A stretch of DNA of 64,000 nucleotides, taken from Turnera subulata. Lineage: Eukaryota; Streptophyta; Magnoliopsida; Malpighiales; Passifloraceae. Made by a program: the position numbers and the translations under genes. Where the stretch lies: assembly GCA_028386065.3 (NCBI GenBank), contig JAKUCV010003561.1:2559-66558 (forward strand), in the 5' to 3' direction. The notes under the pieces are model-generated. The model ran no database searches and was not told where the DNA came from. It saw nothing but the letters and a program-made list of their open reading frames with translations. Below, piece after piece: positions 24,801-36,400 of the stretch; the stretch's first letter is position 1; every line of letters starts with the position of its first letter.

Positions 24801-25156
24801 ATACCACTTATTGATTCAATATGCATGAGATGCTCAGGGTATGTAGCTTGATGGGGGCTAGAGATTGCCGCTAGGGAATAGGTTGACCTACTCACATGTG
24901 ATAATGGATATCGCGTGAGGTCCAAGGCCCATTAATCCCCATCATTACTAAGCATCGAGAAACGGGTTCACTCAAACCGCCATCGCTTAAAGAAAGCATT
25001 GTGGTGGACTTGGATTCCCTCGCCCTCTTACGATAGAGGCTTCACATCAATCATCATGAATGCAAGGCACTTATGATGACACATAAAAAGGAACACATAA
25101 CTCAATGATTGCACAAGGTTTCTTAAACCCACTACTTCCCCATTGGAGTCACCAAC
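18893..25156 (-). other. Non-coding internal region built of degenerate repeat families
   Basis: No protein is encoded. The region is a series of diverged repeats. 18890-19260 repeats GGAATCATCTCATC. 19260-20570 repeats a longer unit around 'GCGAGAACTGGGTCCTCGGCTTT'-like text with (CT)n spacers. 20660-21070 repeats GGGGTAGCATGCCCC-like text. 23440-23990 repeats GGCTTACATCTCCTCT. Pyrimidine tracts lie at 21440-21620 and 22620-22690. In element orientation the array of short repeats lies towards the 3' LTR. Confidence 0.7.
19292..19671. repeat. 13-copy tandem repeat of 29 bp with palindromic core
   Basis: Thirteen units of 28-31 bp, typically GTTTTGCGTGTACCGGGTACACGGCTTTG split here as GTTTTGC + GTGTACCGGGTACAC + GGCTTTG. 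The core GTGTACC-G-GGTACAC is an inverted repeat around one base. The flanking unit at 19268-19291 (GAGAACCGGGTCCTCGACTT) shows the longer degenerate repeat from which it probably expanded. Overlapping open frames in five of six phases come from the repeat and are not genes. Confidence 0.95.
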
Positions 25157-27001
25157 TGTGAATACCCGACCCAAAATCACTTGGGCCTATTCACCTATTC
25201 CTTTTCACCTTCTTTCTTGGGTCAATCCCATGTCAGTAGAGTCGCCACCCAAATTTTATTAAGGGAAAAATTTGGGAAAAACCTTCGTATGACTCCTTTA
25301 GGCTACGTGGTCATAGCGAACCAAAGACATGGGATCGGAGGTTCGTCACAGATGGGATGGTGTTAGGCACCCATCTGTGTTGGGTCGAAACCTTATGCAA
25401 TTAAAGAGTACAAGTGTGCCTTGTGCAAGTGTGCAATCGTGGAAACAAATCATATAAAAATACTAAAATTGAATTAGAGGGGAAGGAGAAGAAGGTATAG
25501 AACAAAAAGGGAAAATAAACATATTTGGGATTGAGTCCCCACCACTAGAGACCATCTATGTACCCTGGCAACCGGGTTCAAAGCCCACGTAGTTCTTGAC
25601 ATGGCAACACAACAATCACATAATCACTAAAAGCGTCATCAAATAACCAGCAGGTATCAATCAATAAAGTGCGCAATCGAAAAGGGTTAGAACACTTGTC
25701 TTTGTTGTTGGACAGAACCTATAGATTGTCTTCTTCTGGATTTTAGATAGTGAAAATGGCCTATTCAACTTCTAGTCCCAACAGCAAAGTTGTAGCACTC
25801 CCTCTTAGCTTTCTATAGAGTCTAAGATCACAGCAATCCCACTTCTAGAACTCGAGATGTGAATCATTTTCGGAGACTACTGGCATCAGGCCCTTCTACT
25901 CAGATTGCCCACCTTCTTGGCTCCTAGATTGCTTTTTGATTGCTTCCTCCTCTTGATCTTCTCCTGATCTCCTCTTATTGACTTCTTCCTTGATGCTTTC
26001 CCACAAAATTTCTCCAGAGTTTCTGCCTATAGAAATGTTTCTAGGCTTGGAGAAGTAGAGTTTCTCCAAGCAAACAAAAGCTTATGGGGGTGTGTGTAAT
26101 GGGCGATTGATCCTCTAAAATGTGTGTGAAGGGTCCTATTTATAGTGCTCCGGGAAGCCTAGGGGTGTGGAACTGCTTAATGGTGAAGATTATGCCTTAA
26201 AATTTGGTCCAAAACCGCGTAGGATCGAAATTAGAAACAAAATAGGAGAATTGGGCGAATCTGGGAAGTGAGGACCGCCATTGCCGGCGGTCATCTACTG
26301 CATGACCGCCAGTGCCGACGGTCATGTGTGGATGTCCGCCGGCACCTGGCGGTCATCATGAGAGGACCGTCCGGCAGTCCGCGTGTCACACGTTCTTTCC
26401 ATTTTCGAACCCCCTAATTCAGCCCTGATTTGATCCTACCGCATAATCAACTCCTAATCAACCCAGAATCACTCAATTACTTGATTACTACTCCCCTAAA
26501 TCATTCTATAACTGATTGATTACACATTAGACACCCATTTTAAGCAAAATCATACTAAAAACACAATTTCTAATTAAAAGATGACTTAGCTCTGTTTTTC
26601 CACGAAAATCAGAGCCAAGATTAGTCTGCGAGAAATGTGTTAATGGGCTAATTATACTCTGGAGAATTCATTAATTTGGGCCCTTAAACCCATCCTCAAC
26701 CCAAAGATAAATCATCTCATTAAAATTAGATTAAAGATAGATAAAAGGCCCAAGTAATGAAATAAACACATTTCAGTGTAAATAAACCTTATTATATATT
26801 TTACTCTAAGATTAATTCATCTCATTAATCCTAGCATACTAATATACAAAGGCTCAAATTACCAAATTGTATTATTTCCACTAGAGTAGATTCTTGACAT
26901 GCCTTACTCCTAGGATCAAATCATCTCATCAACCCTAAGATCAAACACATTTAAAATCTAATTTTTGTGGAAAAATCGTGGGTCAAATTTGGGTGTTCAC
27001 A
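25157..27001 (-). repeat. 5' LTR of the Ogre/Tat-like element (right copy)
   Basis: 1,845 bp, same sequence as 17088-18892 with substitutions and small indels, including about 48 extra bases near 26578. Followed by GGGGC. Confidence 0.92.
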
Positions 27002-27830
27002 GGGGCACATTACTAAAGCTTGCCTTTGTCTGCGTCACAAGGTTTAAAACTTGATAGAGCAAGGAACGGTGGTCTTGCCACCTAAGCTAAACACCAAGAC
27101 TAATCCTTTACTGGCCCATTTTTTTAAGGAGAGCGCGTAGACTACTCCAAGTTTATGCATCCTGTGTGTGAATTTTGGATTGTTTGTTTCTTGACCAAAG
27201 GAACAATGTGGACTCATATGAAAAGGTGGATGCTATCACAAGATCTGATTGTGTGGCTAGAAAAAAAGCAAGCCGACATATCCATTTGGAGTCGATTGAT
27301 GTCATCACGCCCACACCGTGAGAAAGTGTTGAAACTTATGGGCAAGGCCTATGTTCCCATTGACACGAAGGCAAAGACTTTGATAGGAATGATAACATCA
27401 TTGAGCAAGAAGATCTAATTGAATTTTCGGACAAATACTTAGTCCCGCAAAAAAAAACACATATTGATGCACTCTACATAACCATCCAGAACAAGGTCCC
27501 AATGGTTCTAATTGACAACAAGTCATCCCTGAATGTTTGTCCTCTAAACGTTGTTGGCCTTTTAGGATTGCGGCCTGAGGATTTCGTCCCCTCAAAGATG
27601 ATGGTGAAAGCTCATGATAATGCCAATAGGGAAGTCCTAGGCACCATTGAACTAGAAGTGAACTTCTAGCTGACACATTCTGCAATGAATCCCAACTAGA
27701 AGTGAACTCGAGCTTCAATTTGCTCCTCGGCAGACCGTGGTTACTCCAAGCTTGAGCTATAGGACTCTTCTTCAAACGCTGAAGTTTCCATAAGATGGTG
27801 GAGTTGTGACAATCTGGGGGATGCATCGGG
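27002..27830 (+). pseudogene. Ty3/gypsy pol remnant: aspartic protease region
   Basis: An ATG-less open stretch encodes SRPHREKVLKLMGKAYVP, a stretch found before the protease in plant Ty3/gypsy (Ogre/Tat, Athila) polyproteins. After a stop near 27416 it continues as VLIDNKSSLNVCPL (27505-27545); the family usually has DNGSS, so the catalytic loop Gly is Lys here. It ends as NLLLGRPWLLQA. Stops and frameshifts break it. The remnant is cut at 27831 by a solo LTR and resumes at 30273. Confidence 0.8.
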
Positions 27831-28377
27831 TGTAACCCCCGTGTCCCGAAAATACTATTTTACATGCATGATTACCAAAATACCCATTTTCGTGACCCGG
27901 GCTACTAGGTCACTATGCAATATTCAACGATATCCACAACACACTTAGTGTAATGTACAATCATCATATAAATATAGGATCAACATTCCAAAATCATTTG
28001 TCCATAACCCATAATAATCGCAACATATCATATACAACAATCCAACCATATCAATCTCATATAACAATAGCATCAGCGCAACTAAAATTTAACAACAACA
28101 TTTTTTTTTATGAGAAAATTTAACAACTTAAAGTAATGCATGAGGTATGAAATGTATGGAGATGGATCACGAGTGGCGTCACCACCTGCTACATCTCTGA
28201 TTCCCAATCTCTTAATCCGCTGGAATAGAGAAGTCACGAACCCTGCAAATTATTAAAGATTTGAAGGATGAATTGTGGTGAGTTGTTAACTCCGAGAGTA
28301 ACCTGGAGAGCAGTATACGCGTCGACAGTAATTCGTTTGCACAATATAGAGGAGAGTAACAATCGACGTACTAGAAG

Positions 28378-29432
28378 TAGGAGTGTAAATGAGTTGAGCT
28401 ACTTGTGAGCTATTCGGGATCGACTCGGTTGATACTCGAACTCGACTCATGCTTATTGAGCTCAAGCCGAGCTCGAGTTAAGCTTTTTGGTCGAGCGAGT
28501 CGAGCTCGAGCTTGATAATACTAGGCTCGTTAGGCTCGCGAGCCTTATCGAGCTCCATTATTTTTTATTAAATGTTGAGGCCCACTTGTTTGATTAATAT
28601 TTATTAAGTGTGGAGGCCCATCTTTTTAATTTAGATTGTTAACTATAATTAGGTTGGGTCTTTCTAATCATTTTTCAGCCTAATTTTACATCGATTAAAG
28701 TGAAACTGGAAGGTTCAAAAGTAATAAATGAATCAGAATAAATCCTAACCCTTGCTGCTAAATCGTTGACAAATAAAAAAAAATCCCTAACCCTCTCAGT
28801 TTCTCACTCGCTCCCGTGCCAGAGCTAAACTTAATCCATTAATTTCAATGATTCATTGTAGCAATTAAATTTCTGAATTCTTTCCACATATAAATACCAG
28901 CCCAAGTCGGCAACTATTGCCTCTTTTCCGGCATCAGCAAAGACCCCCCCTCCTCCACCTCTTACCGCCACGATCTCAAGGACGCCATCTCTATGACCTC
29001 TGACGCGATGAAAGCGATTGCATGTTGCAATCTAGAAAAGCAAAAACATTCATCTTTTCCTAAAAGCCAATCAAATTTATTGGAGGTGGGTTTTGATAGC
29101 TGTGATTTTGTCACCGTTGAAATAAATTTAGTTCTTTTATTAGCGTTTTTGCTTGGTTGTTAGTTTGAGATTTGAAGATAGAAAAAGAGAATTGTGTGGC
29201 GTACCAAAGTGGCTAGTGAGTGGGAATTGAGTGCCACATTATCAACGTAATCGAACTTAATCGAGCCTAATCGAGTCATGCTCGAGAAAGGGAATTTTTT
29301 GCCGAGTTCGAGTTTGAGCCTAGAAGTTAAATCTCATTCGAGCTCGAGCCGAGTTCGAGCTTCGCAGTTTCTTAATGAGCTCGAATCGAGCTTGCCAATA
29401 CTAGGCTTGACTCGGCTCGTTTATATCTCCTA
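28378..29432. mobile_element. hAT-type MITE (1,055 bp)
   Basis: Terminal inverted repeats: TAGGAGTGTAAATGAGTTGA at 28378 and TAGGAGATATAAACGAGCCG read from 29432. Flanking 8-bp duplication ACTAGAAG / ACTAGGAG (28370-28377, 29433-29440; one mismatch). Sub-terminal parts repeat GAGCTCGAG and CTCGAACTCG. No transposase. Confidence 0.88.
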
Positions 29433-30078
29433 ACTAGGAGTATTCTGTGTGGGTTTCAAGTACAGATAGATATCCTAGTATCCAGTTTCATCTATGGGAG
29501 CACGCCAGCAATGTTATCGTAGATAAGACATACCCAAGTATTTTAACATCGTGATTCGTCGTGATCATTCCAACAAGGTTCTCAAAAGAAAAGACATACC
29601 AAAGTATCATAACATTGTATTTCATCTCAGAATCATGTGAGCAAGGACAAAGCATGCTGAAAAGGCCCTATGTTGCTCGACAGTCGACCAGCCGAGACAT
29701 TATACTTGGTATGAGAGCTCTGGAGTTCCCCTAGTATGGTGCGGGGTTTGGGGACGAATCTAGCAAAGCTGGTGGACATGTGATACCCGGAGTCGATAAG
29801 GGCGGGAAGTATACGCCAGTGTAGGGGTGAGCATGGATAAGGAGCGACTTCTGGCAGGCTTCTATATGGAGGAGCACATGAATGAATTGAATCCACATCG
29901 GAATAGGAGAGATCCTGAGACTATGTAGGGACGCGGCTGCACAGTTGGGGCGGTTTCAAAATTATACAAGTATGGGACTGTATAATTAAGAATAGCTCAA
30001 ATGAAGTGATTTTGAGGTTGTACAAGTATGGGACTGTATAATTGAGAATAACTTAAACAATTTGATGGGTAGTAACTA

Positions 30079-30190
30079 TATCAACAAGGTGCACCTACCT
30101 TTTCGGTGCTCATTCCATAAGAACTCTAAAGTTAAATGTGATTGGCTTAGAGCAATTTTAGGATGGGTGACCTCTTGGGAAGTTTTCCTC
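30079..30190 (+). other. 5S rRNA-like sequence in the solo LTR
   Basis: The stretch CCATAAGAACTCTAAAGTTA (30115 on) and TTTAGGATGGGTGACCTCTT (30157 on), followed by GGGAAGTTTTCCTCG, lines up with the second half of plant 5S rRNA (CAGAACTCCGCAGTTAAG ... TAGGATGGGTGACCTCC). These are the parts holding the internal polymerase III promoter. It is diverged and not a functional rRNA gene. Such 5S-like LTRs are known from Cassandra elements, which are much shorter. Confidence 0.75.
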
Positions 30191-30272
30191 GGAAACATGC
30201 GAGTGAGGAAAAAGCATATTAGAAAGGTCTCGTGTTGGTCTGTAAAGACAGTCGACAAGTCAGGACGTTACA

Positions 30273-31650
30273 TCTGACACCTCCATAAACCCGATATATG
30301 GTTTAGAAGAAGATATGGAATTATCTCTATCTGGTTTCACCTTTGAATAAGTTGGCACCATAACTACGTCCTCATACAATGATGAGCGCAAAATGCCACT
30401 TTACTGTGGTCCTCATAGCGACTTTTTTTTTTACTAGAAGAGTATCCTCGTCGACACGAGACTAATCTCTCCCGGGCTCCGATCGGCACCTGTTAAGGTG
30501 GGTATCCTACCAACTGTGCATTCTCCATTTACATTACTAGGACTTGAACCTTGGTTGATACTTAAGGGACCCCAGCCCTTCTCCACTGAGACCAACACAA
30601 GTTGGTGGTCCTCATAGCGACTTAGTAATCATGGGAATAACGAAGAAAACTTATGGGGCTTGGAAGGCAACAATAAGGGAGAACCGAACCTTCCCCTCTT
30701 GTGAAGGTGGTATCATCATTGGGATACAAATCAACTCCTCAAGATCTAAAGATAGATGAAGAAAGGGCTCATGGCAAGGCATTAGTAAAGAAAGAAAACA
30801 TGGCATGGGACCTTCCAATGTCTCTGTATTTTAAGACCTTGAGCGGGTATTTTGTTAAAGATTGTGATGATTTCCCTTAGCCATGACTTACGAAAACCAT
30901 GCAACCTGGATTTGAGATACTTTTTAAGTGTAAGATCAAGGATGGAGGAATTGATAAACCTAAGAAAGATGGTTGGTGTGAAGACTTAATGAAGCCATTA
31001 AGAGTTTATTTGGAGTATTGCTAATGGTAATGGAGAAGAATATGAATGGAGCATGATCACTGCCGCACAGGAACCCCAAATAAATTGGGAATGGAGCAAG
31101 CTAAGCTTTTACTTTCATGAAGTTGAATCCTACCTAGAGTCCGGGTATGAATCTGAGTCTAAGTCTAGCAATGAGTCTGTAATGGAGGGGGAGTCCCTCG
31201 ATTTTTAATTTTCCTATACCCAAACTTTTGAAGACGATGATGTGTTCCGCACTTTTTATAATAAAATGAGGCTATCATTCCTCTACTCTGATTTGCATGA
31301 ATATGTTGAAATAAACTTAGGAATTGAATTTAAGCCAAAAATAACAAAAACTGGCACAACACTCGCGCCCCCTATCAAAGAAGAATTAGTTGCACCGGTT
31401 AGAGAATTTGTAGATATATTTGCTTGGTCATATGAAGACATGCCATGAATTGACAAAAAATCACATGAATCTCAAATTTTCCAATTGCTAAGCTAGTAAA
31501 GTAGAAAACCCATTGTCTACAGCCCTTGTGGGCTCTTAAAATAAAAAATAAAGTGGAGAAACAAATTCGTCCGGGGTTCTTATAGGTGATCAAGGGATGT
31601 GCCTCAATTTTGCACATCTTTTACGGTTATTTTCAATGGCTTTTACTACG
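30273..31650 (+). pseudogene. Ty3/gypsy pol remnant: start of reverse transcriptase
   Basis: Continuation of 27002-27830. The clearest part is 31242-31447, ending EFVDIFAWSYEDMP, the stretch just before the reverse transcriptase fingers in Ogre/Tat and related polyproteins. Past a stop, shifted frames still spell fragments such as KTHCLQPLWALKIKNK. The rest of pol is absent. Many stops and frameshifts; a SINE is inserted at 30425-30604. Confidence 0.75.
30425..30604 (-). mobile_element. tRNA-derived SINE (Au-like)
   Basis: Flanked by a perfect 19-bp duplication GTGGTCCTCATAGCGACTT (30406-30424, 30605-30623). On the minus strand it starts CAACTTGTGTTGG, has an A box TGGTCTCAGTGG (30594-30583) and a B box GGTTCAAGTCC (30550-30540), and ends in an A-run (plus-strand T-run 30423-30432). 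About 180 bp, as expected for this SINE type. Confidence 0.9.
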
Positions 31651-33498
31651 TTTCCTTGGTCAATTATGTGTATATTTGTTACATTATTGTGTGTTTTTAC
31701 AAATAGTACCATTTAGTATTTCAATATTGCTGATTAAGTATTTTTATTAGGAATAAATCAATTTTACTGAAGAATAGAGATTATTTTAGCTAAGTTTAGA
31801 AACTAGTCCATAAAAGAAAACTTGCTGCAGCGCGCATACCCCACTTCATTGATGATTGCAGTAAATTTAGATATTCAATTGAGATGAAATTAGTTGAAGA
31901 TGAAAATAGACTTCTAGAGCTTTTTAGAGATATAAAACTCATAATTTTTGGACGTATTTACAAGGAGTAGTAATTAATTCAATTCATCCCAGATGTGCCG
32001 GAATTGTTGTACCAACCCAAGCCCAATTTTTTATCATAACTCGAGCTATAATAGTTTAATTTAGACGTACTTTATATTTTCAGAGCCCAAAGTCCAATTC
32101 TACCTTTTATAAATTAAGAATTCGTGTACAATTATCTAGTCAGAAAACGTGAAAAGTCCTAATTAATTTCTTATTGAACGTAATCCTAAGAAATCGCCTG
32201 CTGAGGTATTGCTAAACTATACCTTGCATCTCAAGGACCACGCAACCATGCGACCGAGGCATTCCAGCAAAATGGAAATTACCACTCTTAAGTTCATAAC
32301 CACCCACGCAAATGCCATGTGGCACCTCTGCTTTCCTTTCCGTTTATGTTTACTTCTGGATTCTTCATTCCTCCCAAACAGAACACACTTAATTAGGTCT
32401 CCCAAATATTTGGTGATTTTATTGGAATAATGAAAATTTTAGCATTTTACTTTTTAATTATATAATATTTCCAATACCTCCCATTCTAATTATGACTTCA
32501 AGGTGTTCTATATAAACTCTTCTTCTTTTAGGAAAAAAATGTTGTAAAATCTGTTAGTAACTCATCTTATGTTGTTTTAAAAACCTCAACGTAGCTAATT
32601 TAATCAATTACTTATATAACCATTCATAATGAACCAAATAAAGTATAATGCATACAAAGCATGACAAAACATGCATATTGCATACACAAATATTGAAGGC
32701 AAAATTACCTGATTTTTAAATTGTTGGTGATGAGTGAAGCTGAAAATAAAAGAAATTAAAGAAATAGAAATCTAAGAAAAATATGTTATGCATGCAGAAA
32801 AATATAATTTTACAAACTATTTTCTCTTTCCTAGAAAAAAATAACTTAAAATAACATAAAAATTAATAAGAGGTCAAAAATCTTTGAAAATTTATTATCT
32901 TGATTTATATAAAAAAATTTATGCTTCTCTTCTCCCCATGCGATGTATTTCTAAAGAAGAATAATTTATATATGCTAGTACATATATTTTTCCCAAATTT
33001 GACTCGGAAGGTAGGTATACATCTTGGGCTTTTCTTTTGCTATTGAACTTGGGCCCATGAACTACAGTTTACTATTTTATGTTTCAATTTTTCCTTTTTT
33101 TGCTAACTTATTTCCCTCCCACCCCCCACCCCCCTCCCCCTGCCCTCCTTTTTTTTATGTGTTGCAGGCTTGCAGCGGATCCATCCAAGGAAACATTTTG
33201 AAGATGAAGGTGGAGGTGATGACTTTTGAGGCATTTAAGCGGGCTCTGACTCGATACTCTTATAATGTAAGATGTCAGTATAAAAAAAAAAATTGCCATT
33301 GTATTTTTATTCTAAAAAAAGAGTATTTTGGTTTGCCTAGCCCATTGCGTTCTTAATTCTTATTCTAAAAAAAATTGTATTGGTTTGCCTAGACCTTGAC
33401 TGGGGAGCCTCCCCTCAACTTAAAACTTTAATGTACCAAAAAAAAAGGTGTATTGTGTTCTTACCTTTAAATTCTTGTTTTTGTTACCAAAGTATAAC
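31651..33498. other. Second copy of the duplicated locus, left part
   Basis: 32398-32590 matches 46961-47150; 33090-33300 matches 45690-45890; 33440-33475 matches 55512-55530. A CT/C-rich tract lies at 33110-33155. No complete gene. 31650-32390 shows nothing recognisable. Confidence 0.55.
33167..33266 (+). pseudogene. Exon-like fragment, duplicated at 45.77 kb
   Basis: Preceded by a pyrimidine tract and GTTGCAG and followed by GTAAGA, as for an internal exon. Encodes GSIQGNILKMKVEVMTFEAF and RALTRYSYN. Its copy at 45765-45855 encodes a similar piece ending in a stop. I do not recognise the family. Confidence 0.4.
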
Positions 33499-36400
33499 TG
33501 TAACAGCCCAGATAAAAAAATTTGTATTTTTACTGGGACTGTAAAAGTCGTTATATAGTGATTTACTTTTGAATTTAATCTTGGATAATTAATTCAAGGT
33601 AAATCGGGCATTGCTTTTCGAAACCGAGTCTTTTCCCATGCTTAGGATTTTACCGTGGATTTTACGGACCAAAATTGGTATTTTTCGGATCCATGAATCC
33701 TAAGAAAAATCAAGTTTAACCGCGACGGAGCAGACCGGAAATATAACTAAGGAGCTGTATTAGTTACTTTCTGGTCCGGACGGTACACGACTTACCTGCA
33801 TGATTGATTTTTGCAGCCGCCTTTTCCCTGTGTCTCTTGCGATTGCTTTTTCCTGTGAAGCTCGTGATTCACCCCTATAACCTATCTTCTTCCTGCTCCT
33901 GCCTGCAAACTAAAAGCCAACACTTTTCATCTCCTTCTTCATTTTCCTGTAATACAAAACCCAGTCTCCAACCTTTTTATCGCCTACATAACCCGTGATT
34001 TTCTGCACCCAGTACACCATCACCTTCCTCTCTTCTCTGCAAAAAAAATCCATAACCCAGTACGTTCTTTGTCTCCTGTAAACATCACCCAGTGCAACCC
34101 AACCAGAAAAAAAAAAAAGAAAAACCAAAACTAACACCATCAACCAATTACCACCATCCACATCATCACCGCCCACCAACCAAAACCCGCCACCTCATCA
34201 CCGCCTTCATCACCTTCTCCCTCCACCCCCTGGTACTGTTCATACGGAACACCTCTGCGCCGCCGTGCACACCACCGCCCACACCGGCGTCTTCCTCATG
34301 CCATCGCCAACCGGAAGGAGCCTCTACCGTCCGGCGCGCCGCCTAGACGAGATGACCCGAGGACCAGACCTGTCGGAGTCGCCTCTTCGCGCCACTGTCG
34401 ACGACGAACACCAGCAGCCGCAGCAACGAGTCTCCACCGCAACGCCAGCCGAAGCCGTCCTGCTCATCGCCGCCCCGCCTTGTCGTTCTCTATGCCGCCG
34501 CCGCCGCTGCAGCACACGAGGTGAGCTTGGATGTTGGCGACCCGATTGGGCAACGGGTCCAGGTCGACCCGGATTAGCTGACCCCCAGATCTGGGCTTGA
34601 CGCCTTCGACCGGGTTGACTCTCTTGGGTTGTTGACATGGATTGGGGGCCTGGGCTCGAGGCCTTAGTCGCGGGCTGGGTTGCTGGGCTGATGTCTAGGC
34701 TGCTCCAATTGGCCCAGACCGGGTTTAATTAAAAAAAAAGTGGAAAATACCTATATGGTTTTGTAAATTAAATAATTTCTAGAAAATAGACAAAATAATT
34801 AACTTGAACAGATATAACTATACATTTGGAAAATGCATATATCTAGTATATGGTTATGTTTTAGAAAATCATAAGATAATTACTTGACATACTATTTTTG
34901 GAAGTTAAGATAATACTAATATAATTTATATCATTTGAAAAACTATTATGTTATAAATATTTTTTTTTAGAAAAAAAGGTTATATATTATGGAAATAAAT
35001 TTTGAAAATTATATTATGGTAAGTAGCTGTTGTGACAATATTTTGGGAAATATATATGTACGTCATCATTATTTTTTGAAAAATTATTTCATGGTAGTTA
35101 TATGTTTAATAAAAATAATATATGTTTTATAAATTTTATGGAAATATTTTTAGAAAAGAATATATGATATGATAAATAATTATTTTCATGAAAAATACTT
35201 TGGAAAGAAATATCAAAGTATTATACCGAAATAATAACCGGGTATAAGTATGGTATTATTTTGACACTTGAAAAATTAAATGGTAAACGACGATGATAAA
35301 GAAAGTATAACCTGAGTCGGTTTGATATTTATTTTCCGGTACAGCATATAATGGCATATCAATTACTGTACATTTTATGTGAGCATATTTATTATTTGTT
35401 ATATAGGAGTCGATAACGAGCAGTATTTCGAGGAACTGGCTTTGGAGCCTGTTGAGGATTCCATAATTGATAATCGGCTAAGGTGAGGATGGATAACCCT
35501 TGATACGTTGCCTATAATACTTGGCTGTGTTTTGTTGCTTGATTGAACCGTTGTGTGCTGATATACTGTTGAGTGTTTCCTGTGAATATATGGTGATATG
35601 GAATTGTTGATGGTTTGGAATTGCTTGATTGAACTTCTGAGATGGTTGTTATTGGTTTCTTGGTTAATGTAAGGTTGTTGATGTTGGTTGTTAGCAGAGG
35701 TTTGAGTTGTTAGCTGTGGTCTAGGTTTGATATCTTGAGAAGGTATAGTGGAATGATGATATTCTGAACTGTTAGGTTTCTCGAGGCTTATGATCATTAT
35801 TGTGATTTGTTGTTGGGCTGTTGATAGAGGATCAGTCTGTTAATTGAGATATAGGTTGAGAGATTTGAGTTGTGGAACAATTGAAGTTTTGTTGGATTGA
35901 TGATGACTGTATTGTCACGTGGTGAGTTGAGGTACGACCAGATGGTTAGAGACTGTTTTGTGGTGGCCATGATCGGGTTACTTGATATAAGGATGTTGGT
36001 CCTTGGGATATTGATCCCGGTTTGATATTTGGGATGTTGATCCTGGTTTGAAATTGTTGGGATGTTGATCCCTGGTCCTGTTTTGATCTGGCACTAGAAA
36101 CAGGTTGATAACCTAGTGCGACCCTAGCTTATCCCGTGACAGGCCTAGTGATTTGTGAGGATTGGATTTTGGTACGGCCAGAGGCAGTAGTTTGGGTCCG
36201 TAACGACCCTGTGATTATGGTTTGGCCCGTAACGTCCTGTGATTGATTGGACCCGTAACGGTCCTGTGTTGTTCTTTTTACCACGGCACGACCAACACTT
36301 GTTTCGTGACTTGGGATTCTTTTAGAGAGATTAGTTATATTAACTTGGAGGTTTAGTATCAGGAGATCTCATGGTATGATCTGGTTGGGTTGAAGATATG

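Larger units (their letters stand above)
17088..27001 (-). mobile_element. Complete non-autonomous Ogre/Tat-like LTR retrotransposon (9.9 kb)
   Basis: Two LTRs (17088-18892 and 25157-27001) share their sequence end to end, start TGTGAATACCC and end GGGTGTTCACA on the plus strand. A perfect 5-bp target duplication GGGGC flanks them (17083-17087, 27002-27006). Orientation is minus: next to the right LTR, read on the minus strand, is TTGGTGACTCCAATGGGG, like the tRNA primer site of Ogre/Tat elements. Next to the left LTR is GAGGGGCATT, a polypurine tract directly before TGTGAAC. The 6.3-kb inside has no gag or pol and no frame above 178 codons outside repeats, so it needs an autonomous partner. 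It is inserted into an older Ty3/gypsy element. The LTRs differ by scattered substitutions and an insertion near 26578-26625. Confidence 0.93.
27831..30272 (+). mobile_element. Solo LTR (about 1.4 kb without the nested MITE)
   Basis: Starts TGTAACCCCCGTGTCCCG and ends CAGGACGTTACA, the TG...CA ends of a Ty3/gypsy LTR, and sits inside the pol remnant, whose reading continues on both sides. No partner LTR or internal coding region is present. The flanks TCGGG and TCTGA are only a weak match for a 5-bp duplication. A hAT MITE (28378-29432) is nested in it, and 30079-30190 is 5S rRNA-like. Confidence 0.65.

Noticed and set aside
33024..33356. 110-codon open frame
   Set aside because: Crosses a C-rich tract and splice-like borders; only the exon-like part 33167-33266 is supported by its copy.
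34092..34638. GC-rich open frames in the Tekay/Del-like LTR (also 40021-40457)
   Set aside because: Arise on both strands from base composition, and the frames differ between the two LTRs.
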